Counted from the first letter of the stretch, positions 28,895 through 38,700 are shown. The stretch: DNA of 64,000 nucleotides from Sphingobacterium sp. SRCM116780 (GCF_021442025.1 NZ_CP090446.1:434001-498000); one strand, 5' to 3'. Translations and numbers: made by a program. The notes: generated by a model from the sequence alone, not told the origin.

Positions 28895-31597
28895 CTAAAA
28901 TAATTCAATTTGACCGCTATCATCTATTTGAATATCATCAGGATTTGTTATTTCCAGTTTAATATCCTCTTTTTCTTTTGTTGGCTCTTCCCTTTTTTCA
29001 GACTCATCCGTTGATTCTTCTATTTCTTTCACAGGTTCCTCTACTTTTGTAGCAGTTAACGTTAAGTCCATCTCATCCGTTATCAATTTGACATTTTTTA
29101 CGGTATGGAATGAAAGTCGATTACCTTGTGCTTTTATTCCTTTTACATCAATAATTTCATTCAAAGGTTGATCTAAAGATTCCTCCGTTTGAGACTTTCC
29201 TTTAAGAAGATCTAAATGAACCACAGGTTCTGCATTATTGGTTACGAAAATGAGTTTAGAGCAAGGCTCATCACTGATAAATGACATACTTTTTCCAATG
29301 GCTAAATCATCAAATTTAAATCGTTTGACATAATAGGTACCTAACTTTCCATCTTGATGAATAGCTGTATAGATATGATCAGATAAATGTTTTTCGATAC
29401 GAATCATTTTTTCATCAAAATGATTGCTCAAATCAAAATTGGATAACTCGTAAGAACCGTCAGACAAAACAATTAAAATTTTATCATCTCCATCAAATTC
29501 TCCTAAATATTTACCCCTTTCATCTACATTTAAGCGTTTCAAAATGGGATCAAACCAAATCTTACGACCTGCTAAAGTAGATACACCCGCACTTTTGAAA
29601 CTAATTTTTTTGACAGGATATTTAGACACAATATTTCCTTGTGAAGCACGACCTTTTATCGCAATCTCTGCAAAATCCATATCAAAATTAAGTTTTCTCA
29701 ATTTCGTATGTGGCTTTAGTTGAATGTTGACAATCTCTGCTTCTCCATTTGGATTTGAAGTAAAATAGGTCACTTTTGAACCTTTTGAACCCTTACTGAT
29801 ATCGTATTCCTTATCTCGAGTAACCCCAACAACAGCGAATCGCTTGATATAACTCGTACCCGTATCACCTTCCTTATAGATAGCATTGTAAATGGTTCTT
29901 TCGTCTCCTTTTTTAAAGACAGCAATATGAATGATATCTTTTCCGACAAATACCTTGTCTTGGATTTTAGTAACCACGTATTTACCATCTGATCGGAAAA
30001 CAATGATATCATCGATATCCGAACAATCACAGACAAATTCATCTTTTTTCATTCCTGAACCGATGAATCCTTCTTCACGATTGACATAAAGCTTAGCATT
30101 TGCCAATGCGACCTGTGTAGCTTCGACTCTGTCAAATGCACGTAGTTCTGTCTTACGTGTCCGACCTTTACCATATTTATCCCGTAATCTTTCATACCAT
30201 GCAATGGCATAATCAGTGAGGTGTTTTAGATGACGTTTGACATTTTTGATTTCCTCTTCTAGAGCAGCCATTTGATCATCTGCTTTTTTAACATCAAATC
30301 GGGTGATGCTACTCATTGGTTTATCAATCAAACGCTTGTAGTCTTCAGGGACAATAGGGCGGTAGAATTGAGAGAAAAAAGGTTCAAAAAGAAGATTTAA
30401 AACATCCACCACTGTATCAAAATCTCCTGCATTTTCATAGTCAGGATGTTTATACATCCCTTCCTGAATGAAGATTTTTAATAAACTACTGAAGAATATT
30501 TTTTCTAGAAGATCGTGTAATTTAAGCTCTAGTTCTTGTTTTAGTAAATCTTTTGTGTTTTTTGTGTTTTCAATCAAGATATCATTGACACTCATAAAAT
30601 GAGGTTTATCTTTCTTGATTACACAGGTATTTGGTGAAATAGATACTTCACAAGCAGTGAATGCATATAAAGCATCGATGGTAACATCAGGAGATATTCC
30701 AGGAGCTAAGTGAACGATGATCTCAACAAATTCAGCCGTGTTATCTTCGATTTTCTTAATCTTGATCTTTCCTTTGTCATTAGCTGCTACCACACTGTCG
30801 ATCAATCCACCAGTTGTTGTTCCAAAAGGAATTTCGGTAATGGCTAAGGTTTTTTTATCCCGCTCCTCAATTTTCGCACGAACACGAATCTTACCCCCAC
30901 GTTGACCCTCATTATAAGCGGAACAATCAGCCATTCCTCCCGTAGGAAAATCAGGTAAAATATTCGGTCTTTCTCCATTTAGAACTTGAATGGATCCATC
31001 AATTAACTCAAGAAAATTGTGAGGCATGATCTTGGTCGCCAAACCTACAGCAATACCTTCTGCACCTTGCGCAAGCAATAATGGAAACTTAACGGGTAAA
31101 GTAACAGGTTCTTTATTACGGCCATCATAGCTCAACTGCCAGTCTGTAGTCTCCGGATTGAAAACAACATCTAATGCAAACTTAGATAAACGTCCTTCAA
31201 TATAACGAGGTGCCGCAGAAGCATCGCCAGTGATAGGATCACCCCAGTTTCCCTGACAGTCAATCAATAAATTCTTTTGGCCAATCTGTACCATGGCATC
31301 GCCGATAGAAGCATCACCATGTGGGTGATATTTCATCGTGTTACCAATCACATTCGCTGCTTTATTGTAACGTCCATCATCCATTTCTTTTAATGAATGT
31401 AAGATACGACGTTGTACGGGTTTGAACCCATCATTGATATGAGGTACTGCACGATCTAAAATAACATAAGATGCATAGTCCAAAAACCAGTTTTCATACA
31501 AACCTGAAAGTGGAATTGTCTGACTATTATGCGTTTGATCGTTATTTGTTACTTCTTCTTGATTATCGTCTGCAGGATAATTTGTTTCGTCACTCAT
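28895..31597 (-). CDS. parC: DNA topoisomerase IV subunit A
   Basis: Type IIA topoisomerase breakage-reunion subunit that decatenates daughter chromosomes with ParE. 900 residues. The N-terminal winged-helix/tower domain contains the active-site Tyr 132 in SAAPRYIEGRLS and the quinolone-region motif YHPHGDASIGDAMV. The C-terminal part has a beta-pinwheel-like domain and an acidic, Glu/Lys-rich tail. The GyrA box is not evident, which favours ParC over GyrA; the ENWFLDYASYVILDRAVP N-terminus is typical of Bacteroidota ParC. parE is not in the window. Confidence 0.93.
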   Translation of the reverse strand: MSDETNYPADDNQEEVTNNDQTHNSQTIPLSGLYENWFLDYASYVILDRAVPHINDGFKPVQRRILHSLKEMDDGRYNKAANVIGNTMKYHPHGDASIGDAMVQIGQKNLLIDCQGNWGDPITGDASAAPRYIEGRLSKFALDVVFNPETTDWQLSYDGRNKEPVTLPVKFPLLLAQGAEGIAVGLATKIMPHNFLELIDGSIQVLNGERPNILPDFPTGGMADCSAYNEGQRGGKIRVRAKIEERDKKTLAITEIPFGTTTGGLIDSVVAANDKGKIKIKKIEDNTAEFVEIIVHLAPGISPDVTIDALYAFTACEVSISPNTCVIKKDKPHFMSVNDILIENTKNTKDLLKQELELKLHDLLEKIFFSSLLKIFIQEGMYKHPDYENAGDFDTVVDVLNLLFEPFFSQFYRPIVPEDYKRLIDKPMSSITRFDVKKADDQMAALEEEIKNVKRHLKHLTDYAIAWYERLRDKYGKGRTRKTELRAFDRVEATQVALANAKLYVNREEGFIGSGMKKDEFVCDCSDIDDIIVFRSDGKYVVTKIQDKVFVGKDIIHIAVFKKGDERTIYNAIYKEGDTGTSYIKRFAVVGVTRDKEYDISKGSKGSKVTYFTSNPNGEAEIVNIQLKPHTKLRKLNFDMDFAEIAIKGRASQGNIVSKYPVKKISFKSAGVSTLAGRKIWFDPILKRLNVDERGKYLGEFDGDDKILIVLSDGSYELSNFDLSNHFDEKMIRIEKHLSDHIYTAIHQDGKLGTYYVKRFKFDDLAIGKSMSFISDEPCSKLIFVTNNAEPVVHLDLLKGKSQTEESLDQPLNEIIDVKGIKAQGNRLSFHTVKNVKLITDEMDLTLTATKVEEPVKEIEESTDESEKREEPTKEKEDIKLEITNPDDIQIDDSGQIELF

Positions 31598-31765
31598 GAA
31601 TCAACAATATGGTGTTTTTTATTATTATGTGTTGCAAAAGCATAGTTTTTTGCAAGCGTAAAAATACGAAAAGCATTTCGTTTTATCCAATGGATAGCTA
31701 AATTGATTTCTTCGTCGAATCTTTCTGAACAAAGATAGGTTTCTCTTTGAGAAAAGAAGAATAAG

Positions 31766-31798
31766 TTTGTCATTTGACTAAAAATATTAGTATTTTTG
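31766..31798 (+). promoter_or_regulatory. dinB promoter with internal candidate operator
   Basis: TTTG at 31766-31769, 21-base spacer, TATTTTTG at 31791-31798. The spacer ends in the dyad ACTAA-N5-TTAGT (31777-31791), which abuts the -7 box. The same dyad in the same position precedes the dnaE-like gene (34441-34454). Confidence 0.55.
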
Positions 31799-31824
31799 AA
31801 CACTGGATTTTTATAGCATATACA

Positions 31825-33000
31825 ATGAATTGGCAAGAAGATAAAAGATTTATATCGCATTTGGACCTGGATACTTTTTTTGTGAGTGTAGAGCGACTTA
31901 AAAATAGTTTTTTTGTTGGTAAACCTTTAATCGTTGGTGGATTAAGTGATCGCTCCGTTGTTGCAGCTTGTAGTTATGAAACCCGAAAGTTTGGTATTCA
32001 TAGCGCTATGCCCATGAAGTTGGCGCTTCGGCTATGTCCACATGCCATTGTTTTGCGTGGCGATATGGACAGCTATAGTTATTATTCTAGACTAGTGACA
32101 GATGTAGTGCGGGACTATGTACCTGTGATGGAGAAGGCAAGTATTGATGAGTTTTATGTGGATCTGACTGGTGTTGATCGTTTTTTTGGTTGCAGTCAAT
32201 TTATTTCCGAATTAAAGCAGAAAATCCAAAAAGAGACAGGACTTCCGATTAGTTATGCGTTGGCTTCCAATAAATTAATTTCTAAAGTGGCGACAGAAGA
32301 TGCAAAACCTGATGGAAATAAAGAAATCGAACATGGAGGTGAGAAAGGTTATTTGGCTCCCCTCAAAATAGAGCGCATGCCAGGCATTGGTCAGAAGACA
32401 GGAAATCTGTTACGTCAGATGGGCGTACAGACGATTAAAGTGCTCAGTGAAATTCCTGTTCCAATGATGCAAAACCTATTGGGTAAGAATGGTGTTGACC
32501 TCTCTCGAAAAGCTAATGGTATTGATTTTACACCAATAGTTCCCTATTCAGAACAGAAAAGTATGGGTACAGAAGAAACCTTTGAACAAGATACTATTGA
32601 TGTCTATTTTTTAAAAAGCGAATTGATTCGCATGACCGAGCGGATGACTTTTCAACTGCGGCAACAGCAACGCCTGACAGGCTGTATCACGATCAAATTG
32701 CGGTATGCTAACTTTGATACAGTAACCAAACAAATGGTGATTCCGTATACAGCTTCGGATGCTGTTTTATTAATCAAAGCACAAGAGATCTTCGAGAAGT
32801 TATACGATAAACGACTACTTGTACGTCTTCTGGGGATCAGATTTAGTCATTTGGTACAAGGTAATCAACAGATTAATCTTTTTGAAGATACAGAAGAAAT
32901 GGTTAAGCTTTATCAAGCCATGGATACTATCCGTAAACGTTATGGCGATACAATGGTCAAGCGAGCAATCTCTATCCCTTATGTCAATCGGAAAAAGTAG
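31825..33000 (+). CDS. dinB: Y-family DNA polymerase IV
   Basis: Error-prone translesion polymerase, 391 residues from the ATG at 31825. The longer reading from TTG 31774 is rejected because it would begin upstream of the -7 box. Catalytic acids: D14 in HLDLD, and D108/E109 in SIDEF. F19 is the steric-gate position. The helix-hairpin-helix IERMPGIGQKTGNLLRQMG and little-finger domain follow. The C-terminal Q349-I-N-L-F353 fits the beta-clamp-binding motif QxxLF. The lone dinB with a nearby short dnaE suggests a Bacteroidota damage-inducible mutagenesis pair. No LexA-like gene is in view. Confidence 0.95.
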   Translation: MNWQEDKRFISHLDLDTFFVSVERLKNSFFVGKPLIVGGLSDRSVVAACSYETRKFGIHSAMPMKLALRLCPHAIVLRGDMDSYSYYSRLVTDVVRDYVPVMEKASIDEFYVDLTGVDRFFGCSQFISELKQKIQKETGLPISYALASNKLISKVATEDAKPDGNKEIEHGGEKGYLAPLKIERMPGIGQKTGNLLRQMGVQTIKVLSEIPVPMMQNLLGKNGVDLSRKANGIDFTPIVPYSEQKSMGTEETFEQDTIDVYFLKSELIRMTERMTFQLRQQQRLTGCITIKLRYANFDTVTKQMVIPYTASDAVLLIKAQEIFEKLYDKRLLVRLLGIRFSHLVQGNQQINLFEDTEEMVKLYQAMDTIRKRYGDTMVKRAISIPYVNRKK

Positions 33001-33017
33001 TTCTTCATAGAAATTCT

Positions 33018-33566
33018 TTAAGCATTGATTTCATACCAATAACAGTCAATATCCCAAACCGCTAAATGAAAGGAGTCCGTGACGTTAAATCCAACTTTTT
33101 CTAATACATTTCGAGAGCCCTTGTTATCAATATGTGTCATCGCGTGGATCGGAAAATGTTTCATCTCTTCATGGTAATATGCCATACAAGCTTGAGCTGC
33201 TTCGGTTGCAAAACCTTTTCCCCAAGCCTCTTTACGAAAGCGGTATCCAAAATCTAAAAAATTGATCTTATTATTGGTTAATTCATCGATGTATTTGAAT
33301 CCTGTCCAACCAATAAATTGATTAGTCGCTTTTTCAATTACGGCAACCCTTCCCACACCATACTGCTCATATTGTTGATGCAACCCTTCAATAATACCTT
33401 TTGTTTCTTCAATGGATTGCACAGGTTGCCCTCTCAAGTAAATATGGACTTCGGATTGCGAGTCCATTTCGTAAAATGCTTGTACGTCATCGCGAGTAAT
33501 TGGACGGATAATTAATCGTTCCGTTTCTAATGTAGGCAAATATTTCATGATAGTTGGATCTGTCAT
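33018..33566 (-). CDS. GNAT N-acetyltransferase, RimJ/RimL type
   Basis: 182 residues from the ATG at 33566. A TTG at 33593 and an inner ATG at 33548 are alternatives, the latter giving MKYLPTLETERL. RimJ/RimL-like acetyltransferase: the N-terminal LETERLIIRPITRDDVQAFYEM and the acetyl-CoA-binding GYRFRKEAWGKGFATEAAQACMAY, followed by HIDNKGSRNVLEKVGF, are characteristic. The substrate could be a ribosomal protein N-terminus or a small molecule; this cannot be told from sequence. Convergent with dinB (17 bases) and divergent from the hydroxylase gene. Confidence 0.87.
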   Translation of the reverse strand: MTDPTIMKYLPTLETERLIIRPITRDDVQAFYEMDSQSEVHIYLRGQPVQSIEETKGIIEGLHQQYEQYGVGRVAVIEKATNQFIGWTGFKYIDELTNNKINFLDFGYRFRKEAWGKGFATEAAQACMAYYHEEMKHFPIHAMTHIDNKGSRNVLEKVGFNVTDSFHLAVWDIDCYWYEINA

Positions 33567-33616
33567 AAAGTTAGAAAAATTAATTATCTTCAACGACTAA
33601 AATAGCGTAAAAGTAG

Positions 33617-34321
33617 ATGAGTTTAGAGGCAGAAAAAATAGTTGATTATTTGCAGTTTACTGATTTTATATCGTTGATTGCTGTGGCTTTTATAGGGAAT
33701 TTTTTACTGTTTCTGTTATCTATTCTATTTTATGAAATTATTCATAAAATATACAATCAGCACGACCAATTGGTTGCACGTCATCCTATTCTTCAGGGGG
33801 ACATTTGGAATGCCCTTTTCAATATGTTGCTAAATGGGGTAGTTGCTATCGTAGGTCTGTATCTGATGCGAATGGAATGGATGAAAATCATTGATTTTAG
33901 ATGGGAAACATTTCTGTTCAAATTTCTTGCAGTCTTTTTTTTAATTGATTTTCTGATGTTTATTCTACACTGGTTAGTTCATAAATCTTTTCTATATCGT
34001 TATTTTCATTATCGACATCATGTCTTTGAACGTACAAATGCCTTAAGTCTTTTTGTGATGCACCCCTTAGAAAATTTGATGTTTGGCTGTGTCTTGATCA
34101 TTACCTTTATACTAGTTCCTTGTGATATTTTTACCATCGTGTTTTACTTAGCATTTAACTTATTGTGGGGAATCTTAGGGCATCTGGGATTCAACCTATT
34201 TCATTTTAAGAACCGATTGATCACCAATGGTATGTTCCATATGCATCACCATCATGATATTCATGTCAATTTTGGTTTTTATACCTCCCTATGGGATAAG
34301 TTTTTTAAAACGTATAAATGA
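33617..34321 (+). CDS. Fatty-acid hydroxylase / sterol-desaturase family membrane protein
   Basis: Integral membrane di-iron enzyme of 234 residues with about four to five hydrophobic segments. The histidine clusters that bind iron are visible: HWLVH (HxxxH), HYRHH (HxxHH) and FHMHHHHDIHVNFGFYTSLWD (HxxHH). Members oxidise lipids, carotenoids or sterol-like molecules with oxygen. The specific substrate is not determinable here. It sits between dinB and the dnaE-like gene without evident functional link. Confidence 0.88.
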   Translation: MSLEAEKIVDYLQFTDFISLIAVAFIGNFLLFLLSILFYEIIHKIYNQHDQLVARHPILQGDIWNALFNMLLNGVVAIVGLYLMRMEWMKIIDFRWETFLFKFLAVFFLIDFLMFILHWLVHKSFLYRYFHYRHHVFERTNALSLFVMHPLENLMFGCVLIITFILVPCDIFTIVFYLAFNLLWGILGHLGFNLFHFKNRLITNGMFHMHHHHDIHVNFGFYTSLWDKFFKTYK

Positions 34322-34440
34322 TTCTGAACTCTTTATCCCCTGAATTGCTCTCTTGCATCTTAACAACATCATTTCTTGTAATCATACGATAAAAGAATCG
34401 TTTTTAATGAAATTCATTATAGAGATAAAATAGTATTTTG

Positions 34441-34461
34441 CTATTATTTTTAGTAATTTTG
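34441..34461 (+). promoter_or_regulatory. -7 box and candidate operator of the dnaE-like gene
   Basis: TAATTTTG at 34454-34461 fits the -7 box. It is preceded directly by CTAT-N5-TTAGT (34441-34454), matching the dyad in the dinB promoter. No good -33 TTTG is seen at normal spacing (one lies only 13 bases upstream). Confidence 0.45.
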
Positions 34462-34481
34462 TGTTATTAAAAATAATAACA
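34462..34481. repeat. 20-base perfect palindrome at the start of the dnaE-like gene
   Basis: Arms TGTTATTA and TAATAACA with spacer AAAA, lying between the -7 box and the ATG (34483). It would cover the transcription start, so it is a strong operator candidate. Confidence 0.5.
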
Positions 34482-34482
34482 T

Positions 34483-37413
34483 ATGTTTTTGAATTGTAAG
34501 ACCTGGTTCAGTTTTCATTATGGAACTTATTCTACCAAAGAACTCATCGCACATGCCGTTGAATTGGAAGTCAAGGTTTTGGGATTGACCAATATCAATT
34601 CAACAGCAGATTGCTGGGATTTTGTCATGAAGTGCCAGGAAGTACAGATAAAGCCAATTATAGGAGTAGAAGTACGCAATGAAAATCAATTTTGCTATGT
34701 ATTATTAGCAAAAAATAGACAAGGACTTTTAGCCATCCATAAGTTTCTTTCTTTTCATAAACAGCTCAAGATTCCATTTCCCGAGAGACCCAATTTCTGT
34801 TTAGACCATGTATGGGTGATTTATCGATTAGGTACTCATCCGCAGATTGAAAAATTGAGTGAACAAGAACTGATAGGCGTAGATATCGCTGATTTAAATA
34901 AATTGGAATGGCAGGAATCTATAGATCAGCATAAATACATCATGCTGCACCCTGTCACCTATCAAAATAAGACCTATTTTGATTTGCATCGCATTTTACG
35001 TGCTATTGCCAAGAATACATTATTGAGCAAACTGACAAAAGAAGATCTGGCAGGCACCAATGAATATTTGTTAAAAGAAGAAGATCTAGCTGCAGCCTTT
35101 ACCCGATTTCCAATAATTATTACCAAAACGATGCAAGTTGTTGAAAGCTGTTCTGTAGAGATGGAATTTCACAGCGATAAAAACAGGAAATGCTTTACCG
35201 ATTCCATAGAAGAAGATCATACTTTGCTCCGAAAGCTAGCTTTTGAGGGCGCAATAATGCGTTATGGAGCCGATCATCAAGAGGCTTTTGAACGTGTGGA
35301 GAAAGAGTTGAATATGATTGATAAGCAGGGATTCAATGCTTACTTTCTCATTGTTTGGGATATGCTACACTATGCGCATGAACACAACTTTTATCATGTC
35401 GGACGTGGGAGTGGAGCGAATTCCATTATTGCCTATTGCTTGCGGATCACCGATGTTGATCCGATTGAACTTAATCTATATTTTGAACGGTTTTTGAATC
35501 CCAATCGAAGCTCTCCACCAGATTTTGATATCGATTTTAGTTGGCAAGATCGGGATACTATTTTTGCCTATATCTTTGAGAAATATGGTCAAGAACATGT
35601 AGCCCTTCTTGGGATGTATAATACCTTTCAACGAAGGGCAATTATACGTGAATTAGGAAAAGTGTTTGGTTTGCCAAAAGAAGAGATTGATATACTTGCC
35701 CATAAAAGAGAATGGTCTGCAGAAGATAAAATCCAACGGTGGATAAAACGTTATGGAGCACTTTTAGTAAATTTTCCAACCCATGTAAGCATACATGCTG
35801 GAGGTGTATTGATCAGCGAGCAGCCCTTGCATGAGTATATGGCTACCGAGTTACCTCCAAAAGGACTGTTGACGGCACATCTGGATATGTTTGAAGCAGA
35901 TCGTATTGGACTATTCAAATTTGATATTTTGAGTCAGCGTGGTCTTGGACATATTAAAGATGCACTTGCTTTGATTGAAAAAAATCAAGGAAAACAGCTG
36001 GATATCCACCAAGTAGAACACTTCTTTCTAGATCCGATATTAGCAGAAAAAATACGTAAAGCAGATACCATAGGTTGCTTCTATATCGAAAGCCCAGCGA
36101 TGAGACAATTATTAGGCAAATTGAAATGTTCGGACTACCTAACATTAGTCGCAGCAAGTTCAATTATTCGTCCTGGAGTAGCCCAGTCGGGGATGATGAA
36201 GCAATATATTGAACGGTTTCATAATCGGGATAAGATCGTGTATCTACATCCCAAAATGGAAGAACTCTTGGAGGAAACATATGGTGTGATGGTTTACCAA
36301 GAAGATGTCATCAAAGTTGCGCATCATTTTGGCGGTATTTCGTTGGATGAAGCCGATATTTTACGGCGTGCGATGAGTGGAAAATATCGGTCGGAAAATA
36401 AATTTGAAATTCTGAAACAAAAGTTTTTCACGAACTGTCGATCTTTTGGATATGAGGATCAAGTAACCGCTGAGGTATGGAGGCAAATGGAAAGTTTTGG
36501 TGGATACTCATTTGCGAAAGGACATTCTGCCTCTTTCGCTGTAGAAAGTTATCAAAGTTTATTTTTGAAAACGTACTATCCAAAGGAATTCTATGTGGCA
36601 GTGATTAATAATTTTGGAGGCTTCTATCGTACTGAATTTTATTTTCATGAGTTACGTCGTCACGGTGGAGATATTCAATTACCCTGTTTAAATCATAGTG
36701 ATTATCTGACCAATATAAAAGGAAATCGGGTGTACGTCGGCTTAGGTCATGTACAAGGACTAGAAGAGCAACTGAGCCAACGGATAGTATCGGAGCGAGC
36801 ACTCCATGGATCATATCAGGATCTAAATGATGTGCTGACACGCATTCATCCTGCACCTGAACAATTGAATTTATTAATTCGGATAGGAGCATTGCGATTT
36901 ACAGGAATGGATAAGAAATCATTACTTTGGAAAGCGAACTTCAGCACGAAGAAAAACTTTCAGGAAGTTCCCAATTTACTATTTGCCCAAGAAGAAGTTC
37001 ATTTTGAATTGCCACAATTTGAAACCAATAGACTCGAGGATCTGAAAGATGAATTGGATTTATTGGGTTTCGTAACGGGAGACTTTTATGAGTTACTTGA
37101 TGATAAATATTTAAAAGGAACTGTTAAGACAGTAGATTTTCCAGATCTTATCGGGCAGCATATCAAGATCATTGGTCGTTTGGTGACGACAAAGGAAAGT
37201 AGAACCATAAAGAAAGAAAGAATGTGTTTTGGAACTTTCTTAGACGTAGATGGCGACTGGTTAGATACCGTACACTTTCCTTTAGTATTAAAGCAATACC
37301 CATTTTTAGGAGCTGGATTTTACGAATTACACGGTCAAGTTACAGCAGATTTTGATATCTGTAGTATGAATGTGTCGGTAATGCGCAAGCTGGGCTACCG
37401 TTTAGAAAAGTAA
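34483..37413 (+). CDS. dnaE: DNA polymerase III alpha-subunit-like polymerase, short DnaE2/ImuC-type
   Basis: C-family DNA polymerase of 976 residues, clearly shorter than replicative DnaE (about 1150 or more). The palm triad is intact: D349 and D351 in PDFDIDF, and D481 in KFDIL. The PHP domain is degenerate: the usual HxHS segment reads NCKTWFSFHYGTYS, so metal binding and proofreading are unlikely. The fingers contain GGYSFAKGHSASFA. An OB fold (IKIIGRLVTTKESRT...) closes the protein, and the C-terminal tau-binding domain is absent. These traits and the nearby dinB fit the non-replicative, damage-tolerant DnaE2 type. ImuA and ImuB are not seen. Confidence 0.88.
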   Translation: MFLNCKTWFSFHYGTYSTKELIAHAVELEVKVLGLTNINSTADCWDFVMKCQEVQIKPIIGVEVRNENQFCYVLLAKNRQGLLAIHKFLSFHKQLKIPFPERPNFCLDHVWVIYRLGTHPQIEKLSEQELIGVDIADLNKLEWQESIDQHKYIMLHPVTYQNKTYFDLHRILRAIAKNTLLSKLTKEDLAGTNEYLLKEEDLAAAFTRFPIIITKTMQVVESCSVEMEFHSDKNRKCFTDSIEEDHTLLRKLAFEGAIMRYGADHQEAFERVEKELNMIDKQGFNAYFLIVWDMLHYAHEHNFYHVGRGSGANSIIAYCLRITDVDPIELNLYFERFLNPNRSSPPDFDIDFSWQDRDTIFAYIFEKYGQEHVALLGMYNTFQRRAIIRELGKVFGLPKEEIDILAHKREWSAEDKIQRWIKRYGALLVNFPTHVSIHAGGVLISEQPLHEYMATELPPKGLLTAHLDMFEADRIGLFKFDILSQRGLGHIKDALALIEKNQGKQLDIHQVEHFFLDPILAEKIRKADTIGCFYIESPAMRQLLGKLKCSDYLTLVAASSIIRPGVAQSGMMKQYIERFHNRDKIVYLHPKMEELLEETYGVMVYQEDVIKVAHHFGGISLDEADILRRAMSGKYRSENKFEILKQKFFTNCRSFGYEDQVTAEVWRQMESFGGYSFAKGHSASFAVESYQSLFLKTYYPKEFYVAVINNFGGFYRTEFYFHELRRHGGDIQLPCLNHSDYLTNIKGNRVYVGLGHVQGLEEQLSQRIVSERALHGSYQDLNDVLTRIHPAPEQLNLLIRIGALRFTGMDKKSLLWKANFSTKKNFQEVPNLLFAQEEVHFELPQFETNRLEDLKDELDLLGFVTGDFYELLDDKYLKGTVKTVDFPDLIGQHIKIIGRLVTTKESRTIKKERMCFGTFLDVDGDWLDTVHFPLVLKQYPFLGAGFYELHGQVTADFDICSMNVSVMRKLGYRLEK

Positions 37414-37414
37414 A

Positions 37415-37445
37415 GTATCGGCGAAATAGATGAAATCGCCGATAC
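37415..37445 (+). terminator. Hairpin after the dnaE-like gene
   Basis: Perfect 10-bp stem (gtatcggcga / tcgccgatac), one base after the stop codon. It lacks a T tract, so its role as terminator is uncertain. Confidence 0.45.
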
Positions 37446-37500
37446 CTAATGATCAAGTAAAAAAACTGATTAACTACTTCGATCGAATAAAGAAGAGGGG

Positions 37501-38700
37501 TTATTGACCTTCTTGGTCATCACTATTTTTCGATGTCTCTTCTACCGTTTCCACTATTTCTGACGTAGGAACAGTTTTTGGTTTTCTGACAATTCCCCAT
37601 TTTTGTAACAATTCTTGCGTGGCATTTCGCTTGAGGTGTTCTTTCTCAGGTTCACCGATTAAATACCCAACAGGTTCCATGGATGGAATAGCATCAAAAA
37701 TAACTTTTAAAGTCGCAGTCATCGGCAACGCAAGAATCAAGCCTGCTAATCCAAATAGCATTCCTCCCAATAAAATGACGACAATGGCCATTAATGGATT
37801 AATACTTACTTTACCCCCTACGATATTTGGAGTGATAACATTTCCTTCTAAAAATTGAACAACTTGAAACCACGCAACGACACCAACAGCATAGATGGCA
37901 TTATCTTTTGTGGCCAAGGCAAATAAAGCTGGTAATATAGATCCAATGGCGATACCAATATAGGGGAGTAACATGAGTAACGATGCCAATGACCCAAAAA
38001 ACCAAGCATATTCGATACCCATCAACATCAGTCCACCTGTATTTAAAACAGCAACGATTCCCATCACCGTGACAAGACCTAAACAATAGCTTTGAACAAC
38101 TTCATAAATCTTGTTCAGCACCTGATTTATTTTTTTATTATCCGTGTTTTTGAATGATCTAAAAAAGAACTCTTTAAAAAAATCACGGTAATAAAGTAAG
38201 AAAAATATAAAAATTGGAACCAAAACAACACCTGCCAATATACTTCCAATGGATCCAAAGGCCGTTGATAAATACCCGCCAACATTCTCTAAAATTTTAC
38301 TTCCTTGTTCCCTCGCTTTAGCAATTACCTCTCCACGTTCCAATCCAAATTGAGTTTGTAGCCACTTTTGCATCCCCTCAAGAGCGATAAGTACTTTATC
38401 TTGAATAGCACTGGCATCCTTTCCGATGATAATACTTTGATGGATAATAAACCAGATGATGGTACTGATAATCAATATGGCCACAATGACTGCAATAATG
38501 GAAGACGTGGCCTTTCCTAAATTTAATTTCTTTTCAAAAAAAGAAGCGACAGGAAATAAGGTGATCGAAAGAATAATGGCAAACAATAAGGGAATAACAA
38601 CACTTTGCGTAAAATAAAGAAATACAATAATTAACGCGAGAGCCAATAAACTTGAAGCAAGCCCGACTGAGTAAGGCCTTTTACCTGATTTTTCTTCCAT
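37501..38700 (-). CDS. AI-2E (PerM)-family membrane transporter
   Basis: 399-residue integral inner-membrane protein of the AI-2 exporter/PerM family. It has an N-terminal pair of hydrophobic segments, then a soluble-looking amphipathic stretch (about 90-150), then more membrane helices including the family signature LLMLLPYIGIAIGSILPALFAL and GGKVSINPLMAIVVILLGGMLFGLAGLILALPMTATLKVI. The C-terminus is hydrophilic (Glu/Thr/Ser rich). Members export autoinducer-2 or act as sodium/proton antiporters; the substrate is unknown here. 51 bases separate it from the upstream MFS gene. Confidence 0.9.
   Translation of the reverse strand: MEEKSGKRPYSVGLASSLLALALIIVFLYFTQSVVIPLLFAIILSITLFPVASFFEKKLNLGKATSSIIAVIVAILIISTIIWFIIHQSIIIGKDASAIQDKVLIALEGMQKWLQTQFGLERGEVIAKAREQGSKILENVGGYLSTAFGSIGSILAGVVLVPIFIFFLLYYRDFFKEFFFRSFKNTDNKKINQVLNKIYEVVQSYCLGLVTVMGIVAVLNTGGLMLMGIEYAWFFGSLASLLMLLPYIGIAIGSILPALFALATKDNAIYAVGVVAWFQVVQFLEGNVITPNIVGGKVSINPLMAIVVILLGGMLFGLAGLILALPMTATLKVIFDAIPSMEPVGYLIGEPEKEHLKRNATQELLQKWGIVRKPKTVPTSEIVETVEETSKNSDDQEGQ

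Noticed and set aside
31774..31824. Extended dinB N-terminus from a TTG codon
   Set aside because: The TTG lies upstream of the -7 box; the ATG at 31825 directly precedes the conserved HLDLD motif.
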